DNA from: Lasiosphaeris hirsuta
Lineage: Eukaryota > Ascomycota > Sordariomycetes > Sordariales > Lasiosphaeriaceae
Assembly (NCBI GenBank): GCA_030549175.1
Contig: JAUKUA010000001.1
Span: 992,001 to 1,056,000, forward strand
DNA: 64,000 bases
Direction of reading: 5' to 3'
The translations under genes and the position numbers were made by a program. Positions 22,701 through 34,575 of this stretch are shown here, in pieces. Numbering within the stretch: the first letter of the stretch is position 1; each line of letters opens with the position of its first letter. A model generated the notes under the pieces. It was not told the origin of the DNA. It worked only from the letters and a program-made list of their open reading frames with translations, and did not search any database.

Positions 22701-25700
22701 GCCAGTGCCAACGATGACGGTGCTAGCGTTCCGCTGTTCGCCCAACTACCCACTGACGAATCGACCCCTGTTCCCGAGCAAAGGCACGCCGAGGAAGATG
22801 CCATTCCCGTGGAAGAAAAGTCGTTTGACGAATCCAACTCTGGTCATCTGGACACAACAATGTCCTCGACAATTGTCTCGGAAATGGACACCAAGGCGAC
22901 GGTTAGCCCCACAACCACTACATCTCCAGACCAAGCTGCCATGAGCTGGGCTCCCTTCGAGTTCAAGAGCACCGTTGACTTGCAGGCCTTCAACGACGCA
23001 CGGCCGTTTGGGGAGGATGCATTCAAGCGGGGACATAAGAAATCTCTCTCTGCTACGGCTAATCCATTCGTACCTGGAGTTCCAGTTTGGGCGGGTAGTG
23101 TAGATGAGAACGCCCATAACACAGCTGATGAGTTCGCGGACGAGCCTGAGAACGTCGAGGTTCCTGAAGCCGAAGATGCAGCGCAACAAGTGGTCAAGGA
23201 AGTGGTACAAGAAACATCCCTCGACAAAGCATTGGATACACCCATTGTGGAACCTATTGAGCAACCAGTCGAGGTGCAGGCCCAAGATGCGGCTCGGTTT
23301 TCACCACCCCCTGCTTCTAAGTCAATCGTTACTGCGACTTCCCAGCCAGTTGCTGCTCCGAAACCCAAGAGAACGGGTCTCGCCGCTTCGCGCTTTGCGG
23401 CGACCCCGTCTCCTGTTCTGGAGCCGCGAGTTGAGGAAGTTCAGCCAGTCATTTCGCCAATCGTCTCTCCACTCGAGGCTGAAGATATCGAGCATTCTCT
23501 GCCTCCTCCCATTGACAACCTATCTCCTATCTCCGATGGGGAGTATGTTGAGGATGTGGAACCTGTGGACTCTGAGCCTGCAGAGGCCGAGCCTGCTGAG
23601 CCGAGTATGGCTGACATTGATGCCATCATGCGTCATCTGAATGAAAACCCTAATATGGGAGTCAACAAGGCGGCCAATACTCAACCAATGTGGCAACCAA
23701 GCCCAACTCGCCATATCGATCTTGCTGCTGTTGCAAACTCATCGCCTCTTCACCTGCCTCCGCAAAGCCACTTCAGAAGCGACGCTCCTAGTCCGAGCCC
23801 GCGTCGCTATCGTCCTCTTGCCCTCGAGCCGTTCCCTATTGAGCCAAGCCAGCCCATTCTCTCCACTGAGCTGGAAGACCCCTTCATCGATCCACCTCAG
23901 AGTGCTCAAACATTCGATGGTGCTGTTCACCGTCTCAATGGAAGCGAGAGCTTGCCTGCTAGCGACTGGGATGGCGCTTTCAGTGAAGATGAGCAGGCTA
24001 AACTGGGAGCGCGTGTCAACTTCTTTGACGGACATGTCAATCAGCTTGTTGGCAGTCTTCTATCTGCTCGTCTTGTACCTCTCGAACATACTCTGGACAC
24101 TATCAGACATGCCTTGGCAGGTTTATCAAAGAGAACTCCATCCAGCCAGCGCGAGAGGCGCAGCATGTCTGGCGAGATCCGGGAAAGTGATGCTGATGAC
24201 GAGGACGACGAGATTCCTGCGCCTAGGCGCTCTCTAAGCCCCCGCAGGGACCGTAGGATGGAGCAAATCCGCGCGGCCGTCTTGGATGCATTCGCGTCTC
24301 AGCAAAGAGCTCTGCCCAAGGAGCCAACACCAGCTCCAACAGCTGCGCCGGCCGCTCCTGATAACTCTCTCGTCCTAAGGGCTCTTGAGGACATGAAGGA
24401 TCAGTTCAGCCAGACCTTGCATCTCGATTTCCGCGGCGAAGACCTGCGTAACATTGTTGAGGAAGCTGTGGAGCGCCGCATGCCTCCAACTCCTAAGCCG
24501 GTCGTTATTGAGAATACTGAAAGGGTCAATGAGCTCCAGGCCCATGTCTCCGAGCTTGAGCGGAGACTGCGTCAAGCGGAGGCCAAGGTCGACATTGAAC
24601 TTGCTGCCAGACGGGCTGCCGAAGATCGTGCTGCAGATATCAATCGCGAGCTCGAATCCGCTGCAACTAAGATTGAGGTTGAGATGATGAACAAGAGCGC
24701 CTTGAACCAGCGCATTAGCGATCTAGAGGACCGTACCCATCAGGTCGAAAGCCAGGTGGAAGATGAGGTCAAAGGCAGGAGGGCTGCTGAGGATAGGCTT
24801 TCTGAAATCCAACGCTTGCTCCGCATCTCCTCTGAAGAGGAAGATCGCCTTCGGGAGATCGTTGAAGAGAAGGAGCAGAAGATTAAGACTCTTGAGGCGA
24901 CTCACAGCAAGGCCGCCATGCGTTTGACGCTTTTGGAAGCCAGTCAATCCAATGCCCAGCAGTCTCAGAGTGAGGCGCACAACCGGATCAACGTGCTCGA
25001 AGTTGACCTGCGGGATTCCCGACAGGAAGCCCGCCACTGGCGTTCTGAAACAGACAGATTCACCGAGATGGCCCGGAGGCACGATGATGACCTCTCGCAA
25101 GCACTCGACGAGAACAAGGCCCTCCATAAGCTCATTGACACCCTCGGCACCCAGCTGCATGAGAATGAACGTGTCCGCGAGACCTGGCGGTCAAAGTTTA
25201 TCCTCCTTCAGGAAGAGATGGCCAAGGCTGCCCGAGAAATCACCGAGGACAATGCCCGACGAGCCAAGAAGGAACAGGAATTGCTGGCCCGTCAAGAGGT
25301 GCTCGATGCCAGGCTTCAAGCTGAGGCTAGGACCCGAGAGCGCATTGAAACCGAGCTTGAGAGTCTGGAGATGGGCGAACGCCGGGGCATGCAGGCCGTT
25401 TCAGAATGCGAGAGACTGGAGGCTTCGCTTCTGGAGTTGCGCACAGAGAACAGCCAGCTGCATCAAACTGCACTGCGGTACCAGGCCGAGTTCCAGGAGG
25501 CGAGAGAATCTGGGGCTCGTGAGGTCCAGCGCACACGTGAGGCAATGCAAGCTGAATTGGAGAGCGCGAACCATCAAGTCAATGTGGTTCGCGAGGAACT
25601 TGAGGACCAAGTCTCCCGACTCAGGTCCCAGCTTGACCAGACCAAGATGGATTCCGATACGGCTAGGGCTAGACTGGAGATGCTTCTCGAGGAAGCTCAG

Positions 25701-26933
25701 AGCTCGAAGAACGCTGAGCTTGAACAAGCCATTAGCTCGAAGAGGGATGATATTGAGGACCTTAAACGTAAGCACCAATACGAGGTCGAGGACCTGCAAG
25801 CCCGCTACGAACGCCAAATCAACAATACCACCGAGGATGCGCAACGTGCCGAGCAGAACCTCTTAGAACGTCTCAGCATTTCAGCTTCCAAGTCAGAGCA
25901 TCTTCAAGACAAGGTCGCTCACCTCGAGGAGAAGCTAGAGGCTGCCGAGGGGAAGCTTGGGGTTGCCAAGGAAGCAGCAAAGGCCGCCGCTCAAGCTGCC
26001 GCCCAAGCTGCCAAGTCGTCGGTTGCGAGCCCCGAGCCAACAACGGCTCGCACTAGGTCACTCTCGCGCCCCGCGGAGCTACCTGAGAAGATCTCACCGC
26101 AGGCTCTCCGCGAATCCATCATGGTCCTCCAGGAGCAACTCCAAGAACGCGAACAAAGGATCGAGGAGCTTGAGCAGGATGTTGCAAAGGCCGATCCCGA
26201 CGCAGAGATCAAGATATCCAAGCGCGACGATGAAATCATATGGCTGCGTGAACTCCTTGCTGTAAGACACTCGGATCTTCAGGATATCATCGCGGCTCTG
26301 GGGCGGAATGACTATGACAGAAGTGCGGTCAAGGACGCAGCGATCCGACTCAAGGCCAATCTGCAAATGGAGGAGCAGGAGCGCGAAAGAGCGATGAACG
26401 GCGGGTCTGCAATCAATCTGCCCAACATTGCCGCAACCATTCGAGACGCCGCGACACCGCGGGTTGCTCAGGCTGTTGGCCCTCTGGCCGCAGCTTGGGG
26501 TAATTGGCGCAAGGGTAGAGACCCAGCGGCTTTCGGTAGCCTAAGCAGCGTGTTGTCATCCCCTGCCCCCATCAACGGAAGGGACTCGACACCATCTAAG
26601 AGTAGCCCGGCACCTAACAGCTTCCTGGGTGGTCTCCTGACACCTCCCCAGTCTGGCATGCGGCAAACACCTCCAGTTTCTTCGGGCAAGCAGCCGACCG
26701 CATTCTCCAATACCGGTCGCCGATTCACGGCTCAAGATCTTGCTAACAGGCCACGAGGACCATCTTCGGCCTCTGTCTCGTCAAGGCAAGAGGACAAGAT
26801 GCCGATTCATGACACACCGCCCCGCCGTGCACCAGCGGGGCCCGTGACGCCTCCAATGATGCGATCCAGCGCCTATGATTCGGATGCTCAGGCTGAAGAT
26901 TTCGACGACGCGGGCTTCTTCGAGGATGATTGA
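19749..26933 (+). CDS. Very long coiled-coil protein of filamentous ascomycetes, function unknown (5' end unresolved)
   Basis: Two coding exons, 19749-21011 and 21061-26933; the 49-nt intron (GTATGT...CTAAC...CAG) joins LLPDLN to AWRQYVDELNEAKL without a break. About 2,377 residues are open from the proposed acceptor at 19748. The N-terminal third is disordered and Ser/Pro-rich, then comes a short conserved-looking block (KKVPWKGKNIMVLLPRD ... LPDLNAWRQYVDEL). Further on is a segment with repeated F-x-P/F-x-F motifs (FKPGQFSF, FSPGQSDF, FTPHS), then roughly 800 residues of heptad-rich Glu/Arg/Leu/Ala coiled coil (about 24,480-26,400), and a Ser/Pro-rich tail. Such proteins are usually labelled myosin-like or chromosome-segregation-like by similarity of coiled coils alone. 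A structural role at a spindle pole, septum or cortex is conceivable, but I do not recognise it. No ATG occurs in this frame before about 20503, although the upstream 250 codons look coding. Confidence 0.85.
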
Positions 26934-28010
26934 ACGGGGCACCGACGAGGTGACGTCGCGTCATAGGAAAGATATTCCGGGAAGGAGTGGAGGGAAGGAA
27001 GGGACGGATGGATGGATCAACCAATATACTCTTTTCTTTGTCAACTTTTCTTTTTTGGTGGAAAGAGAACATGGCAGATATGACGAGCGCATTACACTCA
27101 TACCCCTCGCACCACCCTCAAACACCCGAAAATCGCCATGCGGCGCTCGGAACACATCTTGCTTTCTGACATGAGCAACAGCAACAAGACTGGAACTAGA
27201 ATGATACCCCTTTTTGAGCAAACTGTTGTTTGCCTTTGTTTCCCTTCTATGTTTTTGGTTCGGCGGATAGGACAGAAAAGAGGAAAGGGTACCACACAGG
27301 CTGGACCAATGCTTTTTATTTTGCTATTTGCTTTCTACCAGTATTCTATTACATCACCACACAGCTGGGTTCAGACCGGAAGCCTCTTTTTACTGTCAAG
27401 CAAATATTGTCTTTTTTCTTTTGTCAGATATGAACGAGAAATCGATCGCATAAGTAGGACGGGGAGAAGGAGGAACGGCGAAAAGGGAGGCGGGGGAATC
27501 GGTTGCATTAACTGAATATTTTTGTTGGCTGTTTCGTTCGTTTTTTATAGTTTGGAGTGGTGTTCCCGCCCCCACCGTTTGCAATGATGCCACTGTATCA
27601 TGACGCACTTGGAGAGATCTGTTTCGGCTGAAATAGGGCGCGCCGAGTTAGGGCCTTGTAATATAATAAGAATAGCTCCCCCTGTTTATTGAGAACCTGA
27701 GTCAATGGTAATCACATTCGCCGTTGAGTCAAATACCCTACATACATGATATTAGTCCGTCTGAAGGTAGAAGTATCACAGTAGCTCATCTTGGCAAGTA
27801 TGATGTTTCGAGTTCCCTCAGACGAGGGTTCACAATCTCGATTTAATGGTATCTTGATAGGAATAAGGAAAATGGGAGAGTTCAATCCCGTCATCAACAA
27901 ACATGGTCATGCCTGTCTTGACAAAAGAAACCAGGTGACCAAGAATAAAGAGAGCAAGGTCCCCAACATCACCACCACACACCCCCACCACCATAATCCG
28001 GCGGAGGATC
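26934..28010. other. Intergenic region between convergent genes
   Basis: Shared 3' flank of the coiled-coil gene (plus) and the P450 gene (minus). T-rich and AT-rich patches fit 3'-UTR and poly(A) signals. No supported gene. Confidence 0.5.
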
Positions 28011-29767
28011 TCACTCCTGAAAAGTCTCAAAAACCACCCGAACCCCCTTCGTCCCCTTCCACGGAATCGGAATAAAATAATCCGCCGCCATCCGCGCATC
28101 CCGCGCCGTCGTCTCAAACAGCCGCATAACACCCACGTCCCCCCTCCGCCGGTCGCCCTCCCCACCCCAGACCCTCCACAGCTTTGCCAGCGCAAGCGTT
28201 AGCTCAGCCTGCGCGAGCCACATGCCCAGACACGCGCGCCCGCCGGCACTGAAGACAGTGAGGTAGCGGTCGAGCCGCTGGAGCTCGGCAGGATCGGGTG
28301 TCAGCCAGCGATTGGCGTCAAAGGTTTGGGGCGAGGGATAGATGGAGGCAGTAGTAACGGTTTGGTAAGTTGTCATAGCGATTGGGACGCCTGCGGGGAG
28401 CGGCGTGGTTTTGTAGAAGAGGGTTTCGTCGGGGCAGACGCGGGCTAGGCGGCCGGAGGAGCCTAGGGAATGGCGGAGGGTTTCTTTGACGATGGCCCGG
28501 AGGAGGGGGAGGGATTCGAGTGTGAGTAGGGGGGCCTCAGCGTGAGGGTCGGCCATAGCTTGGGTGAGTTCTGTTCGCAGAGCGGAGAGGAGGGCGGGTT
28601 GGGAGAGAAGGTGGAAGGTGGCTATAGCCAGAGCCCACGAGACGGTGAGGGTGCCAGCTTGGACGAGGACCTGGCCTTCTTCGGAGAGGCGGACCAGGGT
28701 TTTTTCCGAGGGAGGAAGAGCCGGGGAGGAGAGGAGTTCGTGGAAGATTGTTGGGTGGGAGACGTCCAGCTGCCATTTCTCAGTCTTTTCAGTGGCTTTG
28801 ATCTCGGCGATCTGCTGGCGGATGTCGTTCTTCATCTTGAGGAACCCGCGCCAGCCGGGTACGAGGGCGGCTGAGAGTTTCTCAGGGAGGGCGTTGATGA
28901 GCTTGAGGATGATCTCCATGTGCTGGATGGCCTTTCCGTAATGTGTTCCGGTAAGGAGGTAGTCTGTCACATCCTTTCCGTAGGTTGGGTCTTCGACTAG
29001 TGGCAGGTCAGAAAGAGGCGTCCATGTTCAAATAATATGCAACGACTTACTCAGGTGGTCGCACTTGGAAAAGGCATATTCATTGATCACATCTGCACCA
29101 ATGTCAGCTGGTTGGTGTACGACTATACGCGGGAGGAGAGTGGACATACCATTCGTAAACGCTGAAAAGGGATAGAGGACATCGATGGGCTTCTCTGAAG
29201 TCCTGCCATCTTCCGAAAGCCGAGCCAGCAGGGCATCCACCCTCTCTTCAATAACAGGCTGCAGACTTCTGACATTCTGCATAGAGAAGAAGGGGTTGAT
29301 GGCAGACCTCCGAAGTTTGTGCAAGTCATGGTCGATGGTTCCAACACCGCTCCCTAAAAGATCCGTGTTAGTTAAGACGACGTTGGACAAATTAGATTCC
29401 ACGAACCATCGGCACCGAACTGCTTGGTGAAGAACCTCCACCGATCTCGGCGCTTGTTGGAAGCGGGATACAGTTGCGGAAAGAAGTCGGGGTCTCCAAT
29501 GTGAACCTCAGAAGGGTTGATGCGGATGATTGGGCCATACTCCTTGTGCAACTCGATTATCTTGAAGACGTACTGTCCGCCCAAGATAATGTCGTAGTAG
29601 AATTCGTACCACCAGGTGAGCGCTGCAAGCCTGGGGCCCGGGATGTGGGACACAGGACTGAAGTACAGCCGCCAGATGGCACCGTAGAGGGTGTACACGG
29701 CCAAGAGGCTGAGTAACACCCCCAGATGGGCATATGACAGCGAGGACACGAGGTCCCCGAACGCCAT
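28011..29767 (-). CDS. Cytochrome P450 monooxygenase
   Basis: Four exons: 29767-29407, 29353-29150, 29092-29051 (a 42-nt microexon) and 28996-28011. Spliced product is about 530 residues, the usual P450 size. It has an N-terminal membrane anchor (LGVLLSLLAVYTLYG), a proline hinge (HIPGPRLAA), an I-helix motif AGTLT where AGxDT is usual, the K-helix ExxR (KETLR), a PERF-like segment reading FDANRW, and the haem-binding loop FSAGGRACLG with the Cys ligand. It should be an ER-bound haem enzyme using a P450 reductase. The substrate is unknown; the N-terminal half resembles fungal trichodiene-oxygenase-like and related secondary-metabolism P450s. The microexon codes DVINEYAFSKCDHL, which fits P450 family spacing. 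The first intron has a weak donor, GTTCGT. No backbone-forming biosynthetic gene is adjacent. Confidence 0.93.
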
Positions 29768-31562
29768 CCTGACTCCCCTGACCCGGGGTGGGCGAGGAAG
29801 CGGGGAGCTTGAGAAGAGAAAAAGAGAGTGGGAGAGAGAGAGAGCAGCAGGTTCACTCCTTAAGAAGTGCAACTCGCAACGACAACAAGAACAACCGAGG
29901 GTGTTACCGAGGTGGTTGGTGAGTGTTGCGAGACCACTGGGTCCGCAACGGCGGGACAAGGGTTCAGACTTTAAACCGCGCAGCCATTCACGAGCGCTCT
30001 TTCCCTGGTATGTATCCATGGTATCATAGAGATGGGAAAGGGGAATGGCGGGTTCTGATCTAGCTCGAGCGCTACCGACGCGGTGAGTGGTCTCGCGAAC
30101 GACAGAACCAACCACCGGCCAGTAAAGGGCGGTAAAAGTGGCGCCCGCTGTTGCGATGCAGGACACTAAGGCCACAGTGGTTGCGGTGTGGTGTTGAGGC
30201 GACAAACATCATGCATGTTGTTGCCCATTTGGTGCTGTGGAAACCCAAGACCAGGTTCGGGACAACAGGCGGCCTAGCAGCAGCCGCATAGCGCGAAAGC
30301 GAGAGGGTAGGCGGCAGGTGATGACTGCCGTTACGCCATCCCAAGAGGGGATAACTTACCATCTCCATTCGCGTCTGCAGATTGTCGTGTGCGACTGAAG
30401 ATGGAAGAAGATAATTATAATATTGATATTAGGTTTCAACCAGGTTGAGACGGATTATTCAGCCTACAAGCTCAAGATGATGACTGGTAGTAAGTATCTC
30501 ACCTGTATATGCCAATGGTGGAATCACTTGGTTCGCTTAGATCTTCTCCAGATACAACACTTGACTATAATGCACTATGCTACTTGCTAGATTCCGTCCT
30601 TGTGAGTCAATCGGAAAACTGAGCCTGATAATATGGGACCCATTTTCAACACGGTAGAGGGGCTGATTGAGGTAATGCCACCTGTGTCAATTACGGACTA
30701 GCGCCACCAAGCTACAGAATAGAATCAGGGCAAGGTGTGGGGATACCCGGCTCCCTCAGGGCTGTTCAACCACGATCAGGTTTGAACTAGACGACTCTAA
30801 ATGGAAGGGGGATTGAAAATAAACTGACGAGGCAGAAGAGGGACAGCTCATGACCGAATGAGCCTGCCCCTTGCTGCCGCCTATTCTTCCCCCGCCACGT
30901 GCCAAGAACACGGCCCCATCCACATCTCAGGAAGGAGCAGCGGACGTCCAGGATGCCTCATGTCAGATGCTTGGCGCCCGGTGGTATTTCTCGCCATTTC
31001 CTCTTCAACTCTTGCCAAGGTACAGAAAAAGAGACAGGAATATGGCACATAGCATCCACCGAAAGCCACAAGATGATAATATAATTTACCTACCCAGGCG
31101 CAAGACCAGATTTTCATCAGATGCGGCCGCGCGCAATAGCCGGTCCCCTCTCAAATGAATCAACCGCGGACGGTGATCCCAAGGATTCGGTCTTCCAGCA
31201 CAGGGGGGGCTCGGTTAGGAAGGTTGTCAGGTTGGCGCTGGCCGCGGAGTTGGACCAGTTGCGATGCTCGGAGTCCTCGCACTGCTGCTCCCTTCTCAGC
31301 CGCACCTCCTCCACTGCCCCCGGTGCCATGCCACCGCCCGGCGCGACCCCCGACGATGCAAGCCCGCAATTTAGTTGGACGACACCATCTGATGAATCCA
31401 TAATAAGCACGAGATCCCCTTTTTTCCCTTTTTGTTCTGGATATCGCACTTTGCGACGAATTCGACTGTCTACCCCTACATCGTGCTGCCGATTCGCAAT
31501 CGACACGCAACAAGTCGTCTGACCCCAGTCACTTCCCATCACATCAGTTGCGCGCCGTCGCG
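29768..31562. other. Divergent intergenic region between P450 and membrane-protein gene
   Basis: Contains the upstream regions of the P450 (minus) and of the Gly/Ser-rich membrane protein (plus). The frame upstream of the P450 start stays open for about 430 bases but lacks a plausible protein and is treated as leader. AT-rich patches lie near 30400-30640. No supported gene. Confidence 0.5.
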
Positions 31563-32690
31563 ATGATATTACCCCGCAACTTGATCGCGCCGCGAGGCAA
31601 TCGCGTGCCAGAACTTGATGCAGGCGCCCCAATAATTGAATCATTTCTCCCACTCGAGCTCCGGAGCCCGCGCGGAGGTGGTGGAGGTAGTGGCGGCAGC
31701 GGTGGTGGCAGCAGTGGCGGAAGTGGTGGCGGTAGAGGCGGCGGTAGCAGCAGCAGCAGCAGCAGCAGCAAAAGCGGGGGGTCGAGCTCAACAAGCACCA
31801 GTTCATCGGGCTCAGGGTCGGGCTCCGGGTCTGGGTCTAGCTCCAGTTCCGGCACAAAGAGCGGGTCGAGCTCTAAAAGTGGAGGCTCCACTGTCGTCAT
31901 CTACAACACGGGCTACGGTCCCAATGGCACTCTCCTTATTCCCGTCTGGGCCATCATCCTGCTGGTCATCATTTCCATAATGATACTGGTCTTCCTCTCG
32001 GCCCTCGTCTACTACTATCGCAAAGGTATGTCCCCATAACCCCTTACCTTATCACACCTATCTAACCCCCCTATAGAAAAGAAAACCGATCAAAAAACCA
32101 GGCATCTGGTAGTCTGGTGGAAGGCCTTCACCATTCCCACCCTGCTCTTTATCCCCATCAAGCTGGCTAAGCGCTACCAAAAGCGTAAAGCCGGTGTCTC
32201 CCTCACCTCGACCCTCCTAAACGCCCCGGCCACCAGCTACACAAAGATCGAACCGGACCACTACGCCGCCCCGACCACCACTGCCAACGCATCTGCCCCA
32301 TACGGTGAGGGAGGCACGGGCTACAACGGCGCCCTCGCACCCGGGAAATACGATCACCACCGCCTCTCAACAACCACCACCCTCGGCAGCACGAGCACTA
32401 CGCCCGAGCCCCTCCCCTACGTCGCCGCCCCGCCGCCCTACTCGTCCGCCCCACCACCGCTCCCAGGCGTCCCGGGCCAGGCACCGCCTCCGGCACCGCT
32501 AGGTCTGGCCGCTGATTACTTTGCGCAGCAACCGCTGAATACGGGGTCGCCGCAGCCATCGCCAGGCCCGGCCGCTGTCACATTCCCTACCACGGCGACG
32601 AGGCCGCCAGTGGTATTGGGTGCCTCGGCGCCGATACATAACCCTTACAGTATGTCGGCGACGTATATGCCTGAAGGGAGACCGCCTTGA
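31563..32690 (+). CDS. Gly/Ser-rich single-pass membrane protein, function unknown
   Basis: Two exons, 31563-32025 and 32077-32690; the intron is GTATGT...CTAAC...TAG, 51 nt, phase 1. The product is 358 residues. Residues 35-110 are almost pure Gly/Ser (a CAG-type run codes Ser near 31746-31770), followed by an ectodomain stub (VVIYNTGYGPNGT), one strong transmembrane helix (about 124-150) and a basic flank (YYYRKGEKKTDQK). A possible second amphipathic segment reads WWKAFTIPTLLFIPIKL. The C-terminal 150 residues are Pro/Thr/Ala-rich. No catalytic domain is visible. The layout suggests a plasma-membrane or wall-anchored protein, but no family is recognised and a signal peptide is not obvious. 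The gene converges on the amidase, with 244 bases between the stop codons. Confidence 0.7.
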
Positions 32691-32897
32691 CGTGGTTGTA
32701 TTTTACATGGGTTTAGGCTAAGGGGGGGCTTTGAGAGTTCTTGGATAAGCGTGTTTTGCGAGTGGTTGTTTTGCACTCGGTGTTTGCTCGTACGCTATGG
32801 TTATCTGGGTGGCTGTCTTCTGGCAGTTTGGAGTGTTATCATTACTTGTATTTTGGCATTTGGACGAATCACAAAACCTTCTATCATTATCCCACCT

Positions 32898-32913
32898 CCC
32901 CCCCCCCCCCCCC
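32898..32913. repeat. Poly-C tract (16 C)
   Basis: Sixteen C residues between two convergent genes, just outside the amidase stop codon. Confidence 0.9.
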
Positions 32914-32934
32914 TTTGTGACCCTTCGCCTCAAC

Positions 32935-34575
32935 CTACAAAATGCCTACGGGATATTGCTTCGGAATATTCCTGACGTCCGGCCTAATCACCGGCACAGT
33001 CCCATACTCTCTACTCTCCACGGTTCCGTTCGCAAAAGGCGGCATTCGCCTCACTAGCATCAACTCACCCACATGTCTCGCGATATTCAACAAGACCCCC
33101 TCGCTCCACGGCCGCCCCAGAATCTCCATGCCCATCGGCACCCCCGATGGCGCCTCCCCGCTCGCCGCGGTGAATCCGATGGGGACCGTCACCACCGGGC
33201 TGCCCGTCAGCGCAGCGAGGATGCCGTTGCGACCGCTCTGCGAGGGGGACCCAAGCTTGACAACGAGGTTTTTCTGCTCCGGATAGATGAGCGCGTCGAG
33301 GGCGTGCGTGGCGAAGGTGGTTTGCAGGGACTGGGTGAGGGAGCGGATGGCGTGGAGGGCGGGGAGATAGGCCGGAGCGGCAGTTGATGAGACGGTGGAT
33401 TTGGTGATGTAGGGGTATCCTGAGGGGAGCACGAGGAAGTTCCCACTGGTGTAGATGTCGGCGAAGGAGTTTGGGGGGGCGGGCCGAGAGGAGAGATAGG
33501 CTGTGAGGAGGGAGCGGTACTCGAACGTCTGGACGTCGAGCGCGGCGAGGGCTGTGGTATTATATATGGCGTCGGTGATGTTTACCAACGTCGCACCGGC
33601 AGATCGCAGGTGCCGTATCCCCAACGCCATGGCCTCGTTCACCGGGCTGGTCTCGGCCGATGCCGTGTGGTTGAAGAAGCCGCCCACCAAACCCAGCCGC
33701 AGCCCCCTCAGACTGGAACCGTACAGCGCCGCCGAGTAATCGACCCCGCGTACCTCGGTAGGGACCGCAGCCGTGGTATTATCGGCCGCGTCGTACCCCA
33801 CGCGCGCCATGACTGTCAACGCCACGGCCAGGTCCTTGACGGTGCGGGCCAGCGCGCCCACGCTGTCCTGTGTGTAGCTGACGGGGATCACGCCGGCGCG
33901 CGAGAGCAGCCCGCGCGTCGGCCTGACACTAAACAGCGAGTTGGCGCTCGCCGGGCTGCGTAGCGAGTTGACCGTGTCGGTGCCGGTGCTGAGCACGGCG
34001 AAGTTGGCGGCCAGGGCCGCGCCCGAGCCGCCCGAGCTGCCGCCCGGCGTCCGCGTCAGGTCGTACGGGTTCACTGTCTGCCCGCCGAGCGAGGACACCG
34101 AGATGCCCTCCAGCGCGAGCTCGTGGAGGTTCGCCTTGCCGAGGATGATGGCGCCGGCGTCCCTGAGGGCCGCGACGGTGGGCGCGTCGTGCAGGGGTCG
34201 GTTGTCAGCCAGGGCGAGGCAGCCGGCAGTGGTGGGTATATCGGCCGTATCAAAATTATCCTTCAGCAGGACGGGGATACAAAACAGTGCGCCGGTCACG
34301 TTGCCCGAGGCGAGGCGAGCGTCGAGCCGGTCCGCGGTGGACAGAGCGGTGGGGTTGAGCGAGATGATGGCGTTGATTACGGGGTTATACGTCTCAATTC
34401 GCGCGATGAAGGACGAAACGACCTGCCGACATGTCGTGATGCGTGTGAAGAGGGCGTTGTGGACGCTGTCGATGGTCGCTTCGCGGACGTCAAAGGGGTC
34501 GGTGAGAGCCCATGTTGCCGATGGGATGAGAAGTTGGGCAGCAAGCTTTACGCAGATGTGGTATTTGCGTGCCAT
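32935..34575 (-). CDS. Secreted amidase-signature family hydrolase
   Basis: Intronless, 546 residues from the ATG at 34575; an upstream in-frame TTG is not used. It has an N-terminal signal peptide (about residues 1-23, ending ATWA). The amidase-signature core follows with catalytic Lys105 (PVLLKDNFDT), the Gly/Ser loop TPGGSSGGSGAALAA with cis-Ser181, and a nucleophile serine at about 204 in TDTVNSLRSPAS. In most relatives this last motif reads TDTGGSIR, so the two Gly before the nucleophile are Val-Asn here, as in a fungal subgroup. It should hydrolyse carboxylic amide bonds outside the cell or in the secretory pathway. The natural substrate is not deducible. All three Ser-Ser-Lys residues are present, so it is predicted active. 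Confidence 0.92.
   Translation of the reverse strand: MARKYHICVKLAAQLLIPSATWALTDPFDVREATIDSVHNALFTRITTCRQVVSSFIARIETYNPVINAIISLNPTALSTADRLDARLASGNVTGALFCIPVLLKDNFDTADIPTTAGCLALADNRPLHDAPTVAALRDAGAIILGKANLHELALEGISVSSLGGQTVNPYDLTRTPGGSSGGSGAALAANFAVLSTGTDTVNSLRSPASANSLFSVRPTRGLLSRAGVIPVSYTQDSVGALARTVKDLAVALTVMARVGYDAADNTTAAVPTEVRGVDYSAALYGSSLRGLRLGLVGGFFNHTASAETSPVNEAMALGIRHLRSAGATLVNITDAIYNTTALAALDVQTFEYRSLLTAYLSSRPAPPNSFADIYTSGNFLVLPSGYPYITKSTVSSTAAPAYLPALHAIRSLTQSLQTTFATHALDALIYPEQKNLVVKLGSPSQSGRNGILAALTGSPVVTVPIGFTAASGEAPSGVPMGMEILGRPWSEGVLLNIARHVGELMLVRRMPPFANGTVESREYGTVPVIRPDVRNIPKQYPVGIL

Noticed and set aside
29770..30205. In-frame open extension upstream of the P450 start, with a possible ATG near 30019
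   Set aside because: The P450 membrane anchor starting at 29767 is complete. The extension lacks a conserved feature, and the longest form starts from TTG, so it is probably leader sequence.
31117..31806. 229-codon minus-strand frame opposite the Gly/Ser-rich membrane protein
   Set aside because: The Cys-rich and His-rich composition is the shadow of the Ser and Gly codon runs on the plus strand.
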